16,167 nt of DNA, from the NCBI GenBank assembly GCA_035399245.1, contig DAOPIR010000052.1, positions 1-16,167 of the forward strand, read 5' to 3'. The position numbers and the translations under genes are program-made. This stretch comes from CAXXOK01 sp035399245. Lineage in GTDB: Bacteria; Bacillota; Clostridia; Christensenellales; Aristaeellaceae. Of this stretch, positions 8,736 to 15,448 are shown in pieces. Positions within the stretch are counted from its first letter, which is position 1. Each line of letters begins with the position of its first letter. Under the pieces are notes generated by a model. That model was not told where the DNA came from and searched no databases. It saw only the letters and a program-made list of their open reading frames with translations.

Positions 8736-8899
8736 CCTGTTTCGTGCCGCTTTGGCGGCAAGAACTTACTGACCCACTTCCCCCCGGGGAAGCTACGGCC
8801 ATACGGACAGCCGGGTCACTGCCGAGTGCGGAGGATATCCGCTGGTTTGATTGCGTGAATACCCATCCAATCCCGTGGCGTGGTTTGCCTGGGCACAGG
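8736..8899 (+). ncRNA. Rod-shaped structured RNA segment (6S-like shape, unassigned)
   Basis: The segment directly behind the promoter can fold back on itself as one long interrupted helix: CCTG-bulge-TGCC (8736-8748) with GGCACAGG (8892-8899), CCAC (8774-8777) with GTGG (8880-8883), GCTACGG (8792-8798) with CCGTGGC (8873-8879), GGA (8805-8807) with TCC (8866-8868), and GGGTCAC (8813-8819) with GTG-AAT-ACCC (8855-8864). An apical hairpin is GCGGA-GGATA-TCCGC (8828-8842). A large open region lies between the outer and middle stems. This shape and the strong private promoter resemble 6S RNA, but I could not match conserved 6S sequence. Local alternatives exist: TGCCGC-TTTG-GCGGCA (8745-8760) and CTTCCC/GGGAAG (8777-8792). 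It may be part of one long leader. Confidence 0.35.
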
Positions 8900-8917
8900 A
8901 GCGCAAATTTTATGAGT

Positions 8918-8970
8918 TGGCTACTGAATAGCCAGTTGGTTACTTCATAACCAAGTGTACTTGGGTACAC
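8918..8970 (+). repeat. Three adjacent hairpins sharing TACT
   Basis: Perfect stems abut one another: TGGCTA-CTGAA-TAGCCA (8918-8934), TTGGTTA-CTTCA-TAACCAA (8936-8954) and GTGTAC-TTGG-GTACAC (8955-8970). The first two follow a common pattern GGYTACTNNATARCC in which a C-G pair in one is a T-A pair in the other. All three have TACT at the 5' side of the loop (8922, 8941, 8958). Outer bases CAAG (8952-8955) and CTTG could lengthen the third. This suggests duplicated RNA elements in the speA leader. Confidence 0.6.
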
Positions 8971-9110
8971 GCTTGTAAAACGGTCAAAAAGAGTAGTGAT
9001 ACGTAAGTTTTTGCTGAAAACTCTGGATGGTCCATAGGGATGGCGGCGCAACCGACGCAGATTGATTGTTCCGTAACCGGCTGCATTGCAGCCCCCCGAA
9101 GCCGTATTAC

Positions 9111-9148
9111 AAGATGTACCCTTTGTATCAGGGTGCATCTTTTATTTT
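9111..9148 (+). terminator. Intrinsic terminator (attenuator) upstream of speA
   Basis: AGATGTACCCT (9112-9122) pairs with AGGGTGCATCT (9130-9140) over eleven positions with a single G-U pair and a 7-nt loop, followed by TTTATTTT. It lies downstream of the strong promoter and 39 nt before the speA ATG, so full-length operon mRNA needs read-through or another promoter; I see no good promoter between the terminator and speA. Confidence 0.8.
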
Positions 9149-9187
9149 GGGGACGCGCCGATCACTCGTCGGGGAGGTACCGCATTG

Positions 9188-10645
9188 ATGGATCAAACGA
9201 GGACACCCCTTTTGGATGCGTTGGAAGACCTGCGCAACGACCGCATTGTACCCTTTGACGTACCCGGCCACAAGCGCGGGCGCGGCAACAAGATGCTGAC
9301 CGAGTTTTTGGGCGAGCGCTGCATGAGCGTGGATGTCAACTCCATGAAGTCGCTGGACAACCTGTGCCATCCCGTGTCGGTGATCAAGGAGGCGGAGGAG
9401 CTGGCGGCGGACGCCTTCCAGGCGGCGCACGCATTTTTTATGGTGGGCGGCACCACGTCGGCGGTGCAGGCGATGATGCTGTCTACGCTCAAGGCGGGCG
9501 ATAAGATTATCCTGCCGCGCAACGTGCACCAGAGCGTGATCAACGCCATGGTGCTGTGCGGGGCTATCCCCGTGTACGTCAATCCGGAAACCGACGCGCA
9601 GCTGGGCATCTCGCTGGGGATGACCTACGCGGCGGTGGAGCAGGCCGTGGCCGCCACGCCCGACGCGAAGGCGATCCTCGTCAACAATCCCACCTATTAC
9701 GGCATCTGCTCCGATATCAAGCGCATCACCCAGCTGGCGCACAGCCACGGCATGCGCATGCTGGCCGACGAGGCGCACGGCACGCACCTGTATTTCGGGG
9801 CGGATATGCCCCTCTCCGCCATGGCGGCGGGCGCGGACATGGCGGCGGTCAGCCTGCACAAGTCCGGCGGCTCGCTGACGCAGAGCTCCATGCTGCTGTG
9901 CGGCGCGGGCGTGAACGCCGATTACGTGCGCCAGATTATCAACATCACGCAGACCACCAGCGCCAGCTACCTGCTGCTTTCAAGCCTGGATATCTCCCGC
10001 CGCAACCTAGCGCTGCACGGCGAAGAGGTGTTTCGCCGGGTGATGCGGCTGGCGCGCTATGCCCGCGACGAGATTAACGATCTGGGCGACTATTACGCGT
10101 TTTCCGAGGAACTGATCAACGGAGACAGTATCTTCGATTTTGACGAGACAAAGCTGTCCGTCAATACCTTGAATGTCGGGCTGGCGGGCATTGAGGTGTA
10201 TGATCTGCTGCGCGACAAGTACGATATTCAGGTGGAGTTCGGCGATCTGGGCAACATTCTGGCGTACCTGTCCGTGGGTGACAAAAACAAGCATATCGAG
10301 CGGCTGATCAGCGCCCTGTCCGACATCCGCAGGCTGTATAAGCGCGAGCGCAAGGGCCTGTGGGAGACCGAGTACATCAGCCCCGAGGTGGTTTACTCGC
10401 CGCAGACCGCCTTCTACGCCAAAAAGGAGAGCGTACCGCTGTCGGACTGCCCGGGCGGCGTGTCCGCCGAGTTTGTGATGAGCTATCCGCCGGGCATCCC
10501 CATTCTGGCGCCGGGCGAGCGCATTACGCCCCAAATTACGGAGTATATCCGTTATGCCAAGCTGAAGGGCTGCACGCTCACCGGCCCCGAATCAATGGAT
10601 ATTTCGCGGCTCAACGTCGTACGGGAGGTGCCGGATCATGGATGA
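9188..10645 (+). CDS. speA: Arginine decarboxylase (Orn/Lys/Arg decarboxylase family, PLP fold type I)
   Basis: Start ATG 9188 follows GGGGAGG; the open frame continues back to 9086 but that part overlaps the terminator. 485 residues of the short, Bacillus SpeA/YaaO-like type without the N-terminal wing domain of the E. coli inducible enzymes. Motifs: FDVPGHKRG near the N-terminus, GGTTSAVQAMM (phosphate binding), NPTYYG, DEAHGTH (D194, H197) and SLHKSGGSLTQ, in which K225 would bind pyridoxal phosphate; the C-terminal domain has PPGIPILAPGE. The family accepts arginine, lysine or ornithine. Arginine is inferred because an agmatinase is two genes downstream, giving agmatine then putrescine. 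First gene of the operon; its 3' end overlaps speE by 8 nt. Confidence 0.88.
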   Translation: MDQTRTPLLDALEDLRNDRIVPFDVPGHKRGRGNKMLTEFLGERCMSVDVNSMKSLDNLCHPVSVIKEAEELAADAFQAAHAFFMVGGTTSAVQAMMLSTLKAGDKIILPRNVHQSVINAMVLCGAIPVYVNPETDAQLGISLGMTYAAVEQAVAATPDAKAILVNNPTYYGICSDIKRITQLAHSHGMRMLADEAHGTHLYFGADMPLSAMAAGADMAAVSLHKSGGSLTQSSMLLCGAGVNADYVRQIINITQTTSASYLLLSSLDISRRNLALHGEEVFRRVMRLARYARDEINDLGDYYAFSEELINGDSIFDFDETKLSVNTLNVGLAGIEVYDLLRDKYDIQVEFGDLGNILAYLSVGDKNKHIERLISALSDIRRLYKRERKGLWETEYISPEVVYSPQTAFYAKKESVPLSDCPGGVSAEFVMSYPPGIPILAPGERITPQITEYIRYAKLKGCTLTGPESMDISRLNVVREVPDHG

Positions 10646-11489
10646 TCTCTGGTTCAGCGAATACCACACGCCGGATGTGCGGCTGTCGCTGCGGGTTTCG
10701 GCGCAGCTGCATCAGGAGCAGAGCGAATATCAGCGGATTTCCGTGTACATGACGCCGGAGTTCGGCCGCGTGCTGACGCTGGACGGCGTGCTGATGCTCA
10801 CCGAGCGCGACGAGTTTATCTACAACGAGATGATCACGCACGTACCCATGGCCGTCAACCCCGACATCCGCTCCGTGCTGGTGTTCGGCGCGGCGGACGG
10901 CGGCGTGGCGCGCGAGCTGTGCAAGTACAAGACGATCGAGACCATCGACATCGTGGAGATCGACCGGCGGCTGGTGGAGGTAGCCAAGCAGTTTATGCCC
11001 CATACGTCCGTCAGCTTCAGCGATCCGCGCGTGACGCTGCATTACTCCGACGGGCTGAAGTTTATCCGCCACAACCACGAAACCTACGATCTGGTGATCG
11101 TCGATTCCAACGATCCGTCCGGCCCGGGCGAGGTGCTGTTTACCAAGGAGTTTTACGGCGGCTGCCACAGCGCGCTTACCGAAAACGGCATTCTGGTCAG
11201 CCAGCACGACGATCCGTTCTACCGTGCGGACCAAACCCTGCTCAAGCGCGCGCACGTGCGCATCAACAGCGTGTTTCCCATCAACCGCGTGTATCAGGCG
11301 CACATCCCCACCTACCCCACGGGGCACTGGCTGTTCGGCTTTGCGTCGGGCACGCTGCACCCCGTAGACGATCTGCAGGCCGACCGCTGGAACGCACTCA
11401 ACATTCCCACCCGCTATTACAATACCACCCTGCATACGGGCGCGTTTGCGCTGCCCAACTACGTGGAGGAGGCACTGCGCAATGCATAG
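10638..11489 (+). CDS. speE: Spermidine synthase-like aminopropyltransferase with altered motifs
   Basis: 283 residues with the full SpeE layout: an N-terminal beta domain (SEYQRISVYMTPEFGRVLTLDGVLMLTERDEFIYNEMITHVP) and a Rossmann-like methyltransferase fold with VEIDRR (E107), YSDGLKF (D138) and DSNDPSGPGE (D156, D159). The family's usual GGGDGG loop is GAADGG here (84-89), DSTDP is DSNDP, and the usual Q-x-ESP segment is QHDDP. The known enzyme transfers aminopropyl from decarboxylated AdoMet to putrescine or agmatine. No speD for making that donor is present in the window, so either speD is elsewhere or this enzyme uses another donor or acceptor. Start ATG 10638 lies inside the end of speA, with GGGAGG upstream, so translation is probably coupled. 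Confidence 0.82.
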   Translation: MDDLWFSEYHTPDVRLSLRVSAQLHQEQSEYQRISVYMTPEFGRVLTLDGVLMLTERDEFIYNEMITHVPMAVNPDIRSVLVFGAADGGVARELCKYKTIETIDIVEIDRRLVEVAKQFMPHTSVSFSDPRVTLHYSDGLKFIRHNHETYDLVIVDSNDPSGPGEVLFTKEFYGGCHSALTENGILVSQHDDPFYRADQTLLKRAHVRINSVFPINRVYQAHIPTYPTGHWLFGFASGTLHPVDDLQADRWNALNIPTRYYNTTLHTGAFALPNYVEEALRNA

Positions 11490-12333
11490 AAACATGTTGA
11501 CCTTTATCGGCTGCGACACGGCCTTTGAGCTGGCGGACACGGTGCTGTTCGGCGTGCCGTTTGACGGCACGGCCTCGTTTCGGCCCGGCTCGCGCTTTGC
11601 GCCTGCCGCCATGCGGGAGGACAGCTACGGCCTGGAAACCTATTCCCCTTACTGCGACCGCGACCTGACCGACTGCCAGATCTGCGATGTGGGCGATCTG
11701 GAGCTGCCGTTTGGCAATCCCGAGGCGGTGCTGGATATGATTGAGCAGCACACCGCGGATATCCTGTTTGAAGGCAAGCGCCCCGTGATGCTGGGCGGCG
11801 AGCACCTGATTACGCTGGGCGTGCTGCGCGCGGTGCTGAAAAAATATCCCGAGGTGCATATCCTGCACCTGGACGCACATACCGATCTGCGGCAGGAGTA
11901 TCTGGGTGAGCGCCTGTCCCATGCCAGCGTAATACGGCGGGCGTGGGACCTTACGGGTGACGGGCGCATCCACCAGTTTGGCATCCGCAGCGGGGAAAAG
12001 TCGGAGTTCGCGTTTGCCGCGCAGCATACCGATCTGCACCGCTTTACGCTGGAGAGCTGGTGGGATACGCTCAAGGCCCTGCACGGCAAGCCCGTGTACC
12101 TGACGCTGGACCTGGATGTGCTGGATCCCGCGGTGCTGCCCGGCACGGGCACGCCGGAGCCCGGCGGCGTAAGCTTTACGGAGCTGCTGTCGGCGGTGCT
12201 GCAGCTGCACAAGGTACAGCTGGTGGGCTGCGACATCGTGGAGCTGGCCCCGCATTACGACCAAAGCGGCGCGTCGACCGCCGTGGCCTGCAAGCTGACG
12301 CGGGAGATCCTGCTGCAAATGAAAGGAGCGTAA
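11482..12333 (+). CDS. speB: Agmatinase-family ureohydrolase
   Basis: Start ATG 11482 has GGAGGAGG nine bases upstream and overlaps the speE stop by 8 nt. An ATG at 11494 (MLTFIG) is a less likely alternative. 283 residues of the arginase/agmatinase fold with all manganese ligands visible: H108 in GGEH, D131, H133 and D135 in LDAHTD, and D210 and D212 in TLDLDVLDP; the GTGTPEPGG loop and LSHAS are also agmatinase-like. It would hydrolyse agmatine to putrescine and urea. Because the next two genes are carboxyspermidine enzymes, it could instead act on an aminopropylated agmatine to release spermidine. Substrate choice between these cannot be read from the sequence. Confidence 0.87.
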   Translation: MHRNMLTFIGCDTAFELADTVLFGVPFDGTASFRPGSRFAPAAMREDSYGLETYSPYCDRDLTDCQICDVGDLELPFGNPEAVLDMIEQHTADILFEGKRPVMLGGEHLITLGVLRAVLKKYPEVHILHLDAHTDLRQEYLGERLSHASVIRRAWDLTGDGRIHQFGIRSGEKSEFAFAAQHTDLHRFTLESWWDTLKALHGKPVYLTLDLDVLDPAVLPGTGTPEPGGVSFTELLSAVLQLHKVQLVGCDIVELAPHYDQSGASTAVACKLTREILLQMKGA

Positions 12334-12338
12334 CCATC

Positions 12339-13538
12339 ATGGGAAAATGTATGATTATCGGCTGCGGCGGCGTGGCCTCGGTGGCCATCCACAAGTGCTG
12401 CCAGAACAGCGATGTTTTTGAAGAGATACTGATTGCCAGCCGCACCGTGAGCAAGTGCGACGCGCTGAAAGAAAAGCTTAAGGACAGCAAAACCAAAATC
12501 CGCACCGCGCAGGTGGATGCCGACCATGTGGATGAGCTGATCGCGCTCATCAACGACTTTAAGCCCGACGTGGTCTTAAACCTCGCCCTGCCCTATCAGG
12601 ATCTGACCGTGATGGACGCGTGCCTGGCGACCAAAACAAATTATGTGGACACCGCCAATTACGAGCCGCCGGAAACTGCGAAATTTGAGTACAGCTGGCA
12701 GTGGGCGTACCGTGATAAGTTTAAGCAGGCGGGCATCTGCGCGCTGCTGGGCAGCGGGTTTGACCCGGGCGTGACGGGCGTGTTTTCCGCCTATGCGCAA
12801 AAGCACCAGTTTGACGAAATCCACTATCTGGATATCCTTGACGCCAACGGCGGCGACCACGGCTATCCCTTTGCCACCAATTTCAATCCCGAGATCAACA
12901 TCCGCGAGGTAACCGCCAACGGCAGCTATTGGGAAAACGGCCGCTGGGTGGAAACCAAGCCCATGGAAATCAAGCGCGAGTACGATTTCAAGGAGATCGG
13001 CAAGCGCGACATGTACCTGCTGCACCACGAGGAGCTGGAAAGCCTCGGCCAGAACCTGAAAGGCATCAAGCGTATCCGCTTTTTCATGACGTTCGGGCAG
13101 AGCTACCTTACGCACCTGCAATGCCTGCAGGATGTGGGCATGACCTCCATCGAGCCGATCGATTATAACGGCCAGCAGATTGTGCCGCTGCAGTTTTTGA
13201 AGGCCGTGCTGCCCGATCCCGCGTCGCTGGGGCCGCGCACCAAGGGCAAAACCAACATCGGCTGCATCTTTCAGGGCGTGAAGGACGGCAAGCCGAAAAC
13301 CTATTATCTGTACAACATCTGCGACCATCAGGCCTGCTACCGCGAGGTGGGCAGCCAGGCGATCAGCTATACCACCGGCGTACCCGCGATGATCGGCGCC
13401 ATGCTGGTGATGACCGGCAAGTGGAACAAGCCCGGCGTGTGGAACATGGAGGAGTTTGATCCCGATCCGTTCATGGCCGCGCTGAATAAGTGGGGCCTGC
13501 CGTGGCAGGAGGATTTCCACCCCACGCTGGTAGACTGA
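12339..13538 (+). CDS. Carboxyspermidine (carboxynorspermidine) dehydrogenase, saccharopine-dehydrogenase family
   Basis: 399 residues from ATG 12339, with AAAGGAG at the end of speB as ribosome binding site and a 5-nt gap to the speB stop. The long open frame extending back to 12060 lies inside speB and is not coding. The N-terminal Rossmann motif MIIGCGGVASVAIHKC (GxGGVA 8-13) binds NAD(P)H. LNLALPYQDLTVMDACLATKTNYVDTANYEPP and GSGFDPGVTGVFSAYA are typical of the carboxynorspermidine dehydrogenase branch (also annotated LYS1/saccharopine dehydrogenase). It condenses putrescine with aspartate beta-semialdehyde and reduces the product to carboxyspermidine. The next gene encodes the matching decarboxylase, which strongly supports this over lysine metabolism. 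An agmatine-accepting variant of the reaction is possible. Confidence 0.88.
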   Translation: MGKCMIIGCGGVASVAIHKCCQNSDVFEEILIASRTVSKCDALKEKLKDSKTKIRTAQVDADHVDELIALINDFKPDVVLNLALPYQDLTVMDACLATKTNYVDTANYEPPETAKFEYSWQWAYRDKFKQAGICALLGSGFDPGVTGVFSAYAQKHQFDEIHYLDILDANGGDHGYPFATNFNPEINIREVTANGSYWENGRWVETKPMEIKREYDFKEIGKRDMYLLHHEELESLGQNLKGIKRIRFFMTFGQSYLTHLQCLQDVGMTSIEPIDYNGQQIVPLQFLKAVLPDPASLGPRTKGKTNIGCIFQGVKDGKPKTYYLYNICDHQACYREVGSQAISYTTGVPAMIGAMLVMTGKWNKPGVWNMEEFDPDPFMAALNKWGLPWQEDFHPTLVD

Positions 13539-14677
13539 TGGATAAGCTTGCGCAAACCCTGCAGGTTCTGTCCACCCCCTGCTACGTGGCAGACGAGGCA
13601 AAGCTGACCGAAAATCTGGAAATTTTGCAGTCGGTGGCCGAGCGGGCAGGGTGCAAAATTTTGCTGGCGCAAAAGGCGTTTTCGATGTTCGCGGTCTATC
13701 CGCTCATCCGGCAATACCTTGCGGGCACGGCGGCCAGCGGGCTTTTTGAGGCGCGCCTGGGCCGTGAGGAAATGGGCGGCGAGGTGCATGTGTTTTCGCC
13801 CGCCTACACCGACGCGGAGTTTGATGAAATTCTCAAGTACAGCGATCATATCGTGTTTAATTCGTTTACGCAGTGGGCACACTTTAAGGACAGGGCCCTC
13901 GCCGTGGGCAAACGCTGCGGCATGCGCATCAATCCCGAATGCTCCACGCAGGCGCACACGATTTACGATCCCTGCGCCCCGTTTTCGCGCCTGGGCGTAA
14001 CGCGCCAAAACTTCCGCACCGACGCACTGGAGGGTTTGGACGGCCTGCATTTCCACACCCTGTGCGAGCAGGGCGCGGACGCGCTGGTCAAAACCGTCGC
14101 CGCGGTGGAAGAAAAGTTCGGCGATATCCTGCCGCGGATGAAATGGGTCAACTTCGGCGGCGGCCACCACATCACCAAACCGGGGTATGATATCCCCGCG
14201 CTGGTAACGTGCATCCGCCAATTCAAAGCAAAATACAAAGTCGAGGTCTATCTGGAGCCGGGCGAGGCGATCGCGCTCAACGCCGGGTATCTGGCCACGC
14301 GCGTGATCGACATCGTGGATAACGGCATGCCCATCGCCATTTTGGACGCGTCCGCCGCCTGCCACATGCCCGATGTGATCGAGATGCCCTACCGCCCGCC
14401 GCTGCGCCATGCCGGCCAGCCCAACGAAAAGCCCTACACCTGCCGCCTGGCCGGCCCCACCTGCCTGGCCGGCGACGTGATCGGCGACTATTCCTTCGAC
14501 CGCCCCCTGCAAGCGGGCGATCTGCTCCTTTTTGAGGACATGGCTATCTACACCATGGTCAAAAACAACACCTTCAACGGCATGCCCCTGCCCGCCATCA
14601 TTTTGCTGCGCCAAGACGGCACCCTGAAAATCGTAAAGGTGTTCGGGTACGGCATCTTTCGGGAGAGGCTGTCGTGA
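13538..14677 (+). CDS. nspC: Carboxynorspermidine/carboxyspermidine decarboxylase
   Basis: 379 residues of the fold type III PLP decarboxylase family (alanine racemase/ODC-like barrel). K46 in LLAQKAFSMF should hold the cofactor. GLHFHTLCE (about 169-177), the glycine loop FGGGHH (206-211) and LEPGEA (239-244) bind its phosphate. C309 in GPTCLAGDVIGDY is the catalytic cysteine from the partner subunit and is diagnostic for NspC. It decarboxylates carboxyspermidine to spermidine. Start ATG 13538 shares one base with the dehydrogenase stop (TGATG), so the two are translationally coupled. Last gene of the operon; no intrinsic terminator is visible in the 9 nt before the convergent DUF3307 gene. 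Confidence 0.9.
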   Translation: MDKLAQTLQVLSTPCYVADEAKLTENLEILQSVAERAGCKILLAQKAFSMFAVYPLIRQYLAGTAASGLFEARLGREEMGGEVHVFSPAYTDAEFDEILKYSDHIVFNSFTQWAHFKDRALAVGKRCGMRINPECSTQAHTIYDPCAPFSRLGVTRQNFRTDALEGLDGLHFHTLCEQGADALVKTVAAVEEKFGDILPRMKWVNFGGGHHITKPGYDIPALVTCIRQFKAKYKVEVYLEPGEAIALNAGYLATRVIDIVDNGMPIAILDASAACHMPDVIEMPYRPPLRHAGQPNEKPYTCRLAGPTCLAGDVIGDYSFDRPLQAGDLLLFEDMAIYTMVKNNTFNGMPLPAIILLRQDGTLKIVKVFGYGIFRERLS

Positions 14678-14686
14678 GCTTTGAAT

Positions 14687-15448
14687 TTACAGATATAGAA
14701 TAAGAATAAAATACGCGGCAATCGCCAACAGGGTGCTGAGCAGCGTGCCCAGCAGATAATATTCCGCAAAGGATTGGTCTTCCGATATTTTCTTGTATCG
14801 GGCGACCGATTTTGCGGTTAGTACCAACCCGATTGCGGCATATTGCCCGACGCTCATCAACAGCAGGATAATCATCCGCTCCAAAGACCCGATGAACGCA
14901 CCGGCCTTGTCCTTGGAAGAATCCTGCGCGTTCTTTGCGGGCTTATATTTCGATGTTAAAACCTTAATCGTGATGTTAGCCGGTTTCCATAAGAAGGCAA
15001 GCAAACATACCCACCGGAGCAGCAGGAACGGCGCAACCGGAAGAAATTCGCAAACGGTACTGCAATATGGATAGGCTGCAGCCGAAACAGCAAGAACTTT
15101 CAGCAACAGCACAGCGGCAAAGAGAAACAGCAGGTGCAGGCCCTGATCGATACAATAGGTATAGGCTTCCAATGAATCTGAAGGTTCCGTTACCGTATGC
15201 TTTCTCAAATATTCGGTTTTCAGGATATCCACTCCATAGTGCAAAATCGCCAGCGCTGCTGCCGCAATCAGCACCGGCCAATTCCAAACCGCAGCCGTCA
15301 GGGCAATAAACACGGCGGCATATATCAACCCATGCTTTTGCAAAGCCGCATGGTTGGCGTTCTTCTCATCCGCCATCGAATCGGACTGCAAGTAATAATC
15401 GCCGATCATATGCAAAAGCAGGAAGAAAAGCAGAAGGGTTTTATACAT
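14687..15448 (-). CDS. DUF3307 family integral membrane protein
   Basis: 253 residues. The N-terminus MYKTLLLFFLLLHMIGDYYLQSDSMADEKN is the DUF3307 signature (helix, then HxxxDYxLQ), followed by KHGLIYAAVF, ILHYGVDILK and a DQGLHLLFLF helix. I count about six or seven hydrophobic segments in all. A hydrophilic stretch (about 170-187, SKYKPAKNAQDSSKDKAGAF) lies before the last two or three helices. Start ATG 15448 has AAGGAGG seven bases upstream, located inside the SatD-like gene, and the two genes overlap by 8 nt. DUF3307 proteins often pair with SatD; the pair has been linked to secretion and acid tolerance in streptococci (sat genes) and to phage or stress roles elsewhere, without a settled biochemical function. 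Confidence 0.82.
   Translation of the reverse strand: MYKTLLLFFLLLHMIGDYYLQSDSMADEKNANHAALQKHGLIYAAVFIALTAAVWNWPVLIAAAALAILHYGVDILKTEYLRKHTVTEPSDSLEAYTYCIDQGLHLLFLFAAVLLLKVLAVSAAAYPYCSTVCEFLPVAPFLLLRWVCLLAFLWKPANITIKVLTSKYKPAKNAQDSSKDKAGAFIGSLERMIILLLMSVGQYAAIGLVLTAKSVARYKKISEDQSFAEYYLLGTLLSTLLAIAAYFILILYL

Larger units (their letters stand above)
8739..9187 (+). promoter_or_regulatory. Long structured leader of the speA operon, ending in an attenuator
   Basis: About 450 nt between the predicted transcription start and the speA ATG hold no gene but are dense in hairpins: the rod (8736-8899), three adjacent hairpins (8918-8970), AGTTTT-TGCTG-AAAACT (9006-9022), GGCTGC-ATT-GCAGCC (9079-9093), the terminator (9111-9148), and CCGAT-CACTC-GTCGG (9158-9172), which includes the first two bases of the GGGGAGG ribosome binding site. 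A strong promoter, folded RNA, terminator and then gene is the standard layout of transcription attenuation. I checked for T-box, lysine, cobalamin, SAM, c-di-AMP and guanidine-I motifs by eye and found no convincing match. The ligand or effector is unknown; a polyamine, arginine or related metabolite is a reasonable guess from the operon it controls. Confidence 0.6.

Noticed and set aside
8785..8830. Fragments similar to c-di-GMP-I (AGCTACGG, ACAGCCGGGT) and cobalamin (GGGGAA, CACTG) riboswitches
   Set aside because: The matching 5' halves (GCAAACC and GGGACGCAAAGC, or the GGTGCC/GCC boxes) are absent or badly altered, so neither family can be called from the sequence.
8452..9138. 228-residue open frame on the minus strand over the speA leader
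   Set aside because: No ribosome binding site, no recognisable domain, and it crosses a strong promoter, several perfect hairpins and a terminator on the other strand.
9165..9185. T-box-like sequence GGAGGTACCGC before speA, plus AGAGTAG near 8990 resembling a T-box stem I start
   Set aside because: The T-box sequence must lie upstream of, and compete with, the terminator; here it is downstream of it and serves as the ribosome binding site. No specifier loop arrangement was found.
12060..12338. N-terminal extension of the carboxyspermidine dehydrogenase frame
   Set aside because: It lies inside speB in another frame and lacks a start signal; the ATG at 12339 has AAAGGAG and begins the Rossmann fold directly.
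13367..14614. 415-residue open frame on the minus strand across nspC
   Set aside because: Antisense shadow in GC-rich DNA; the plus frame has complete decarboxylase motifs.
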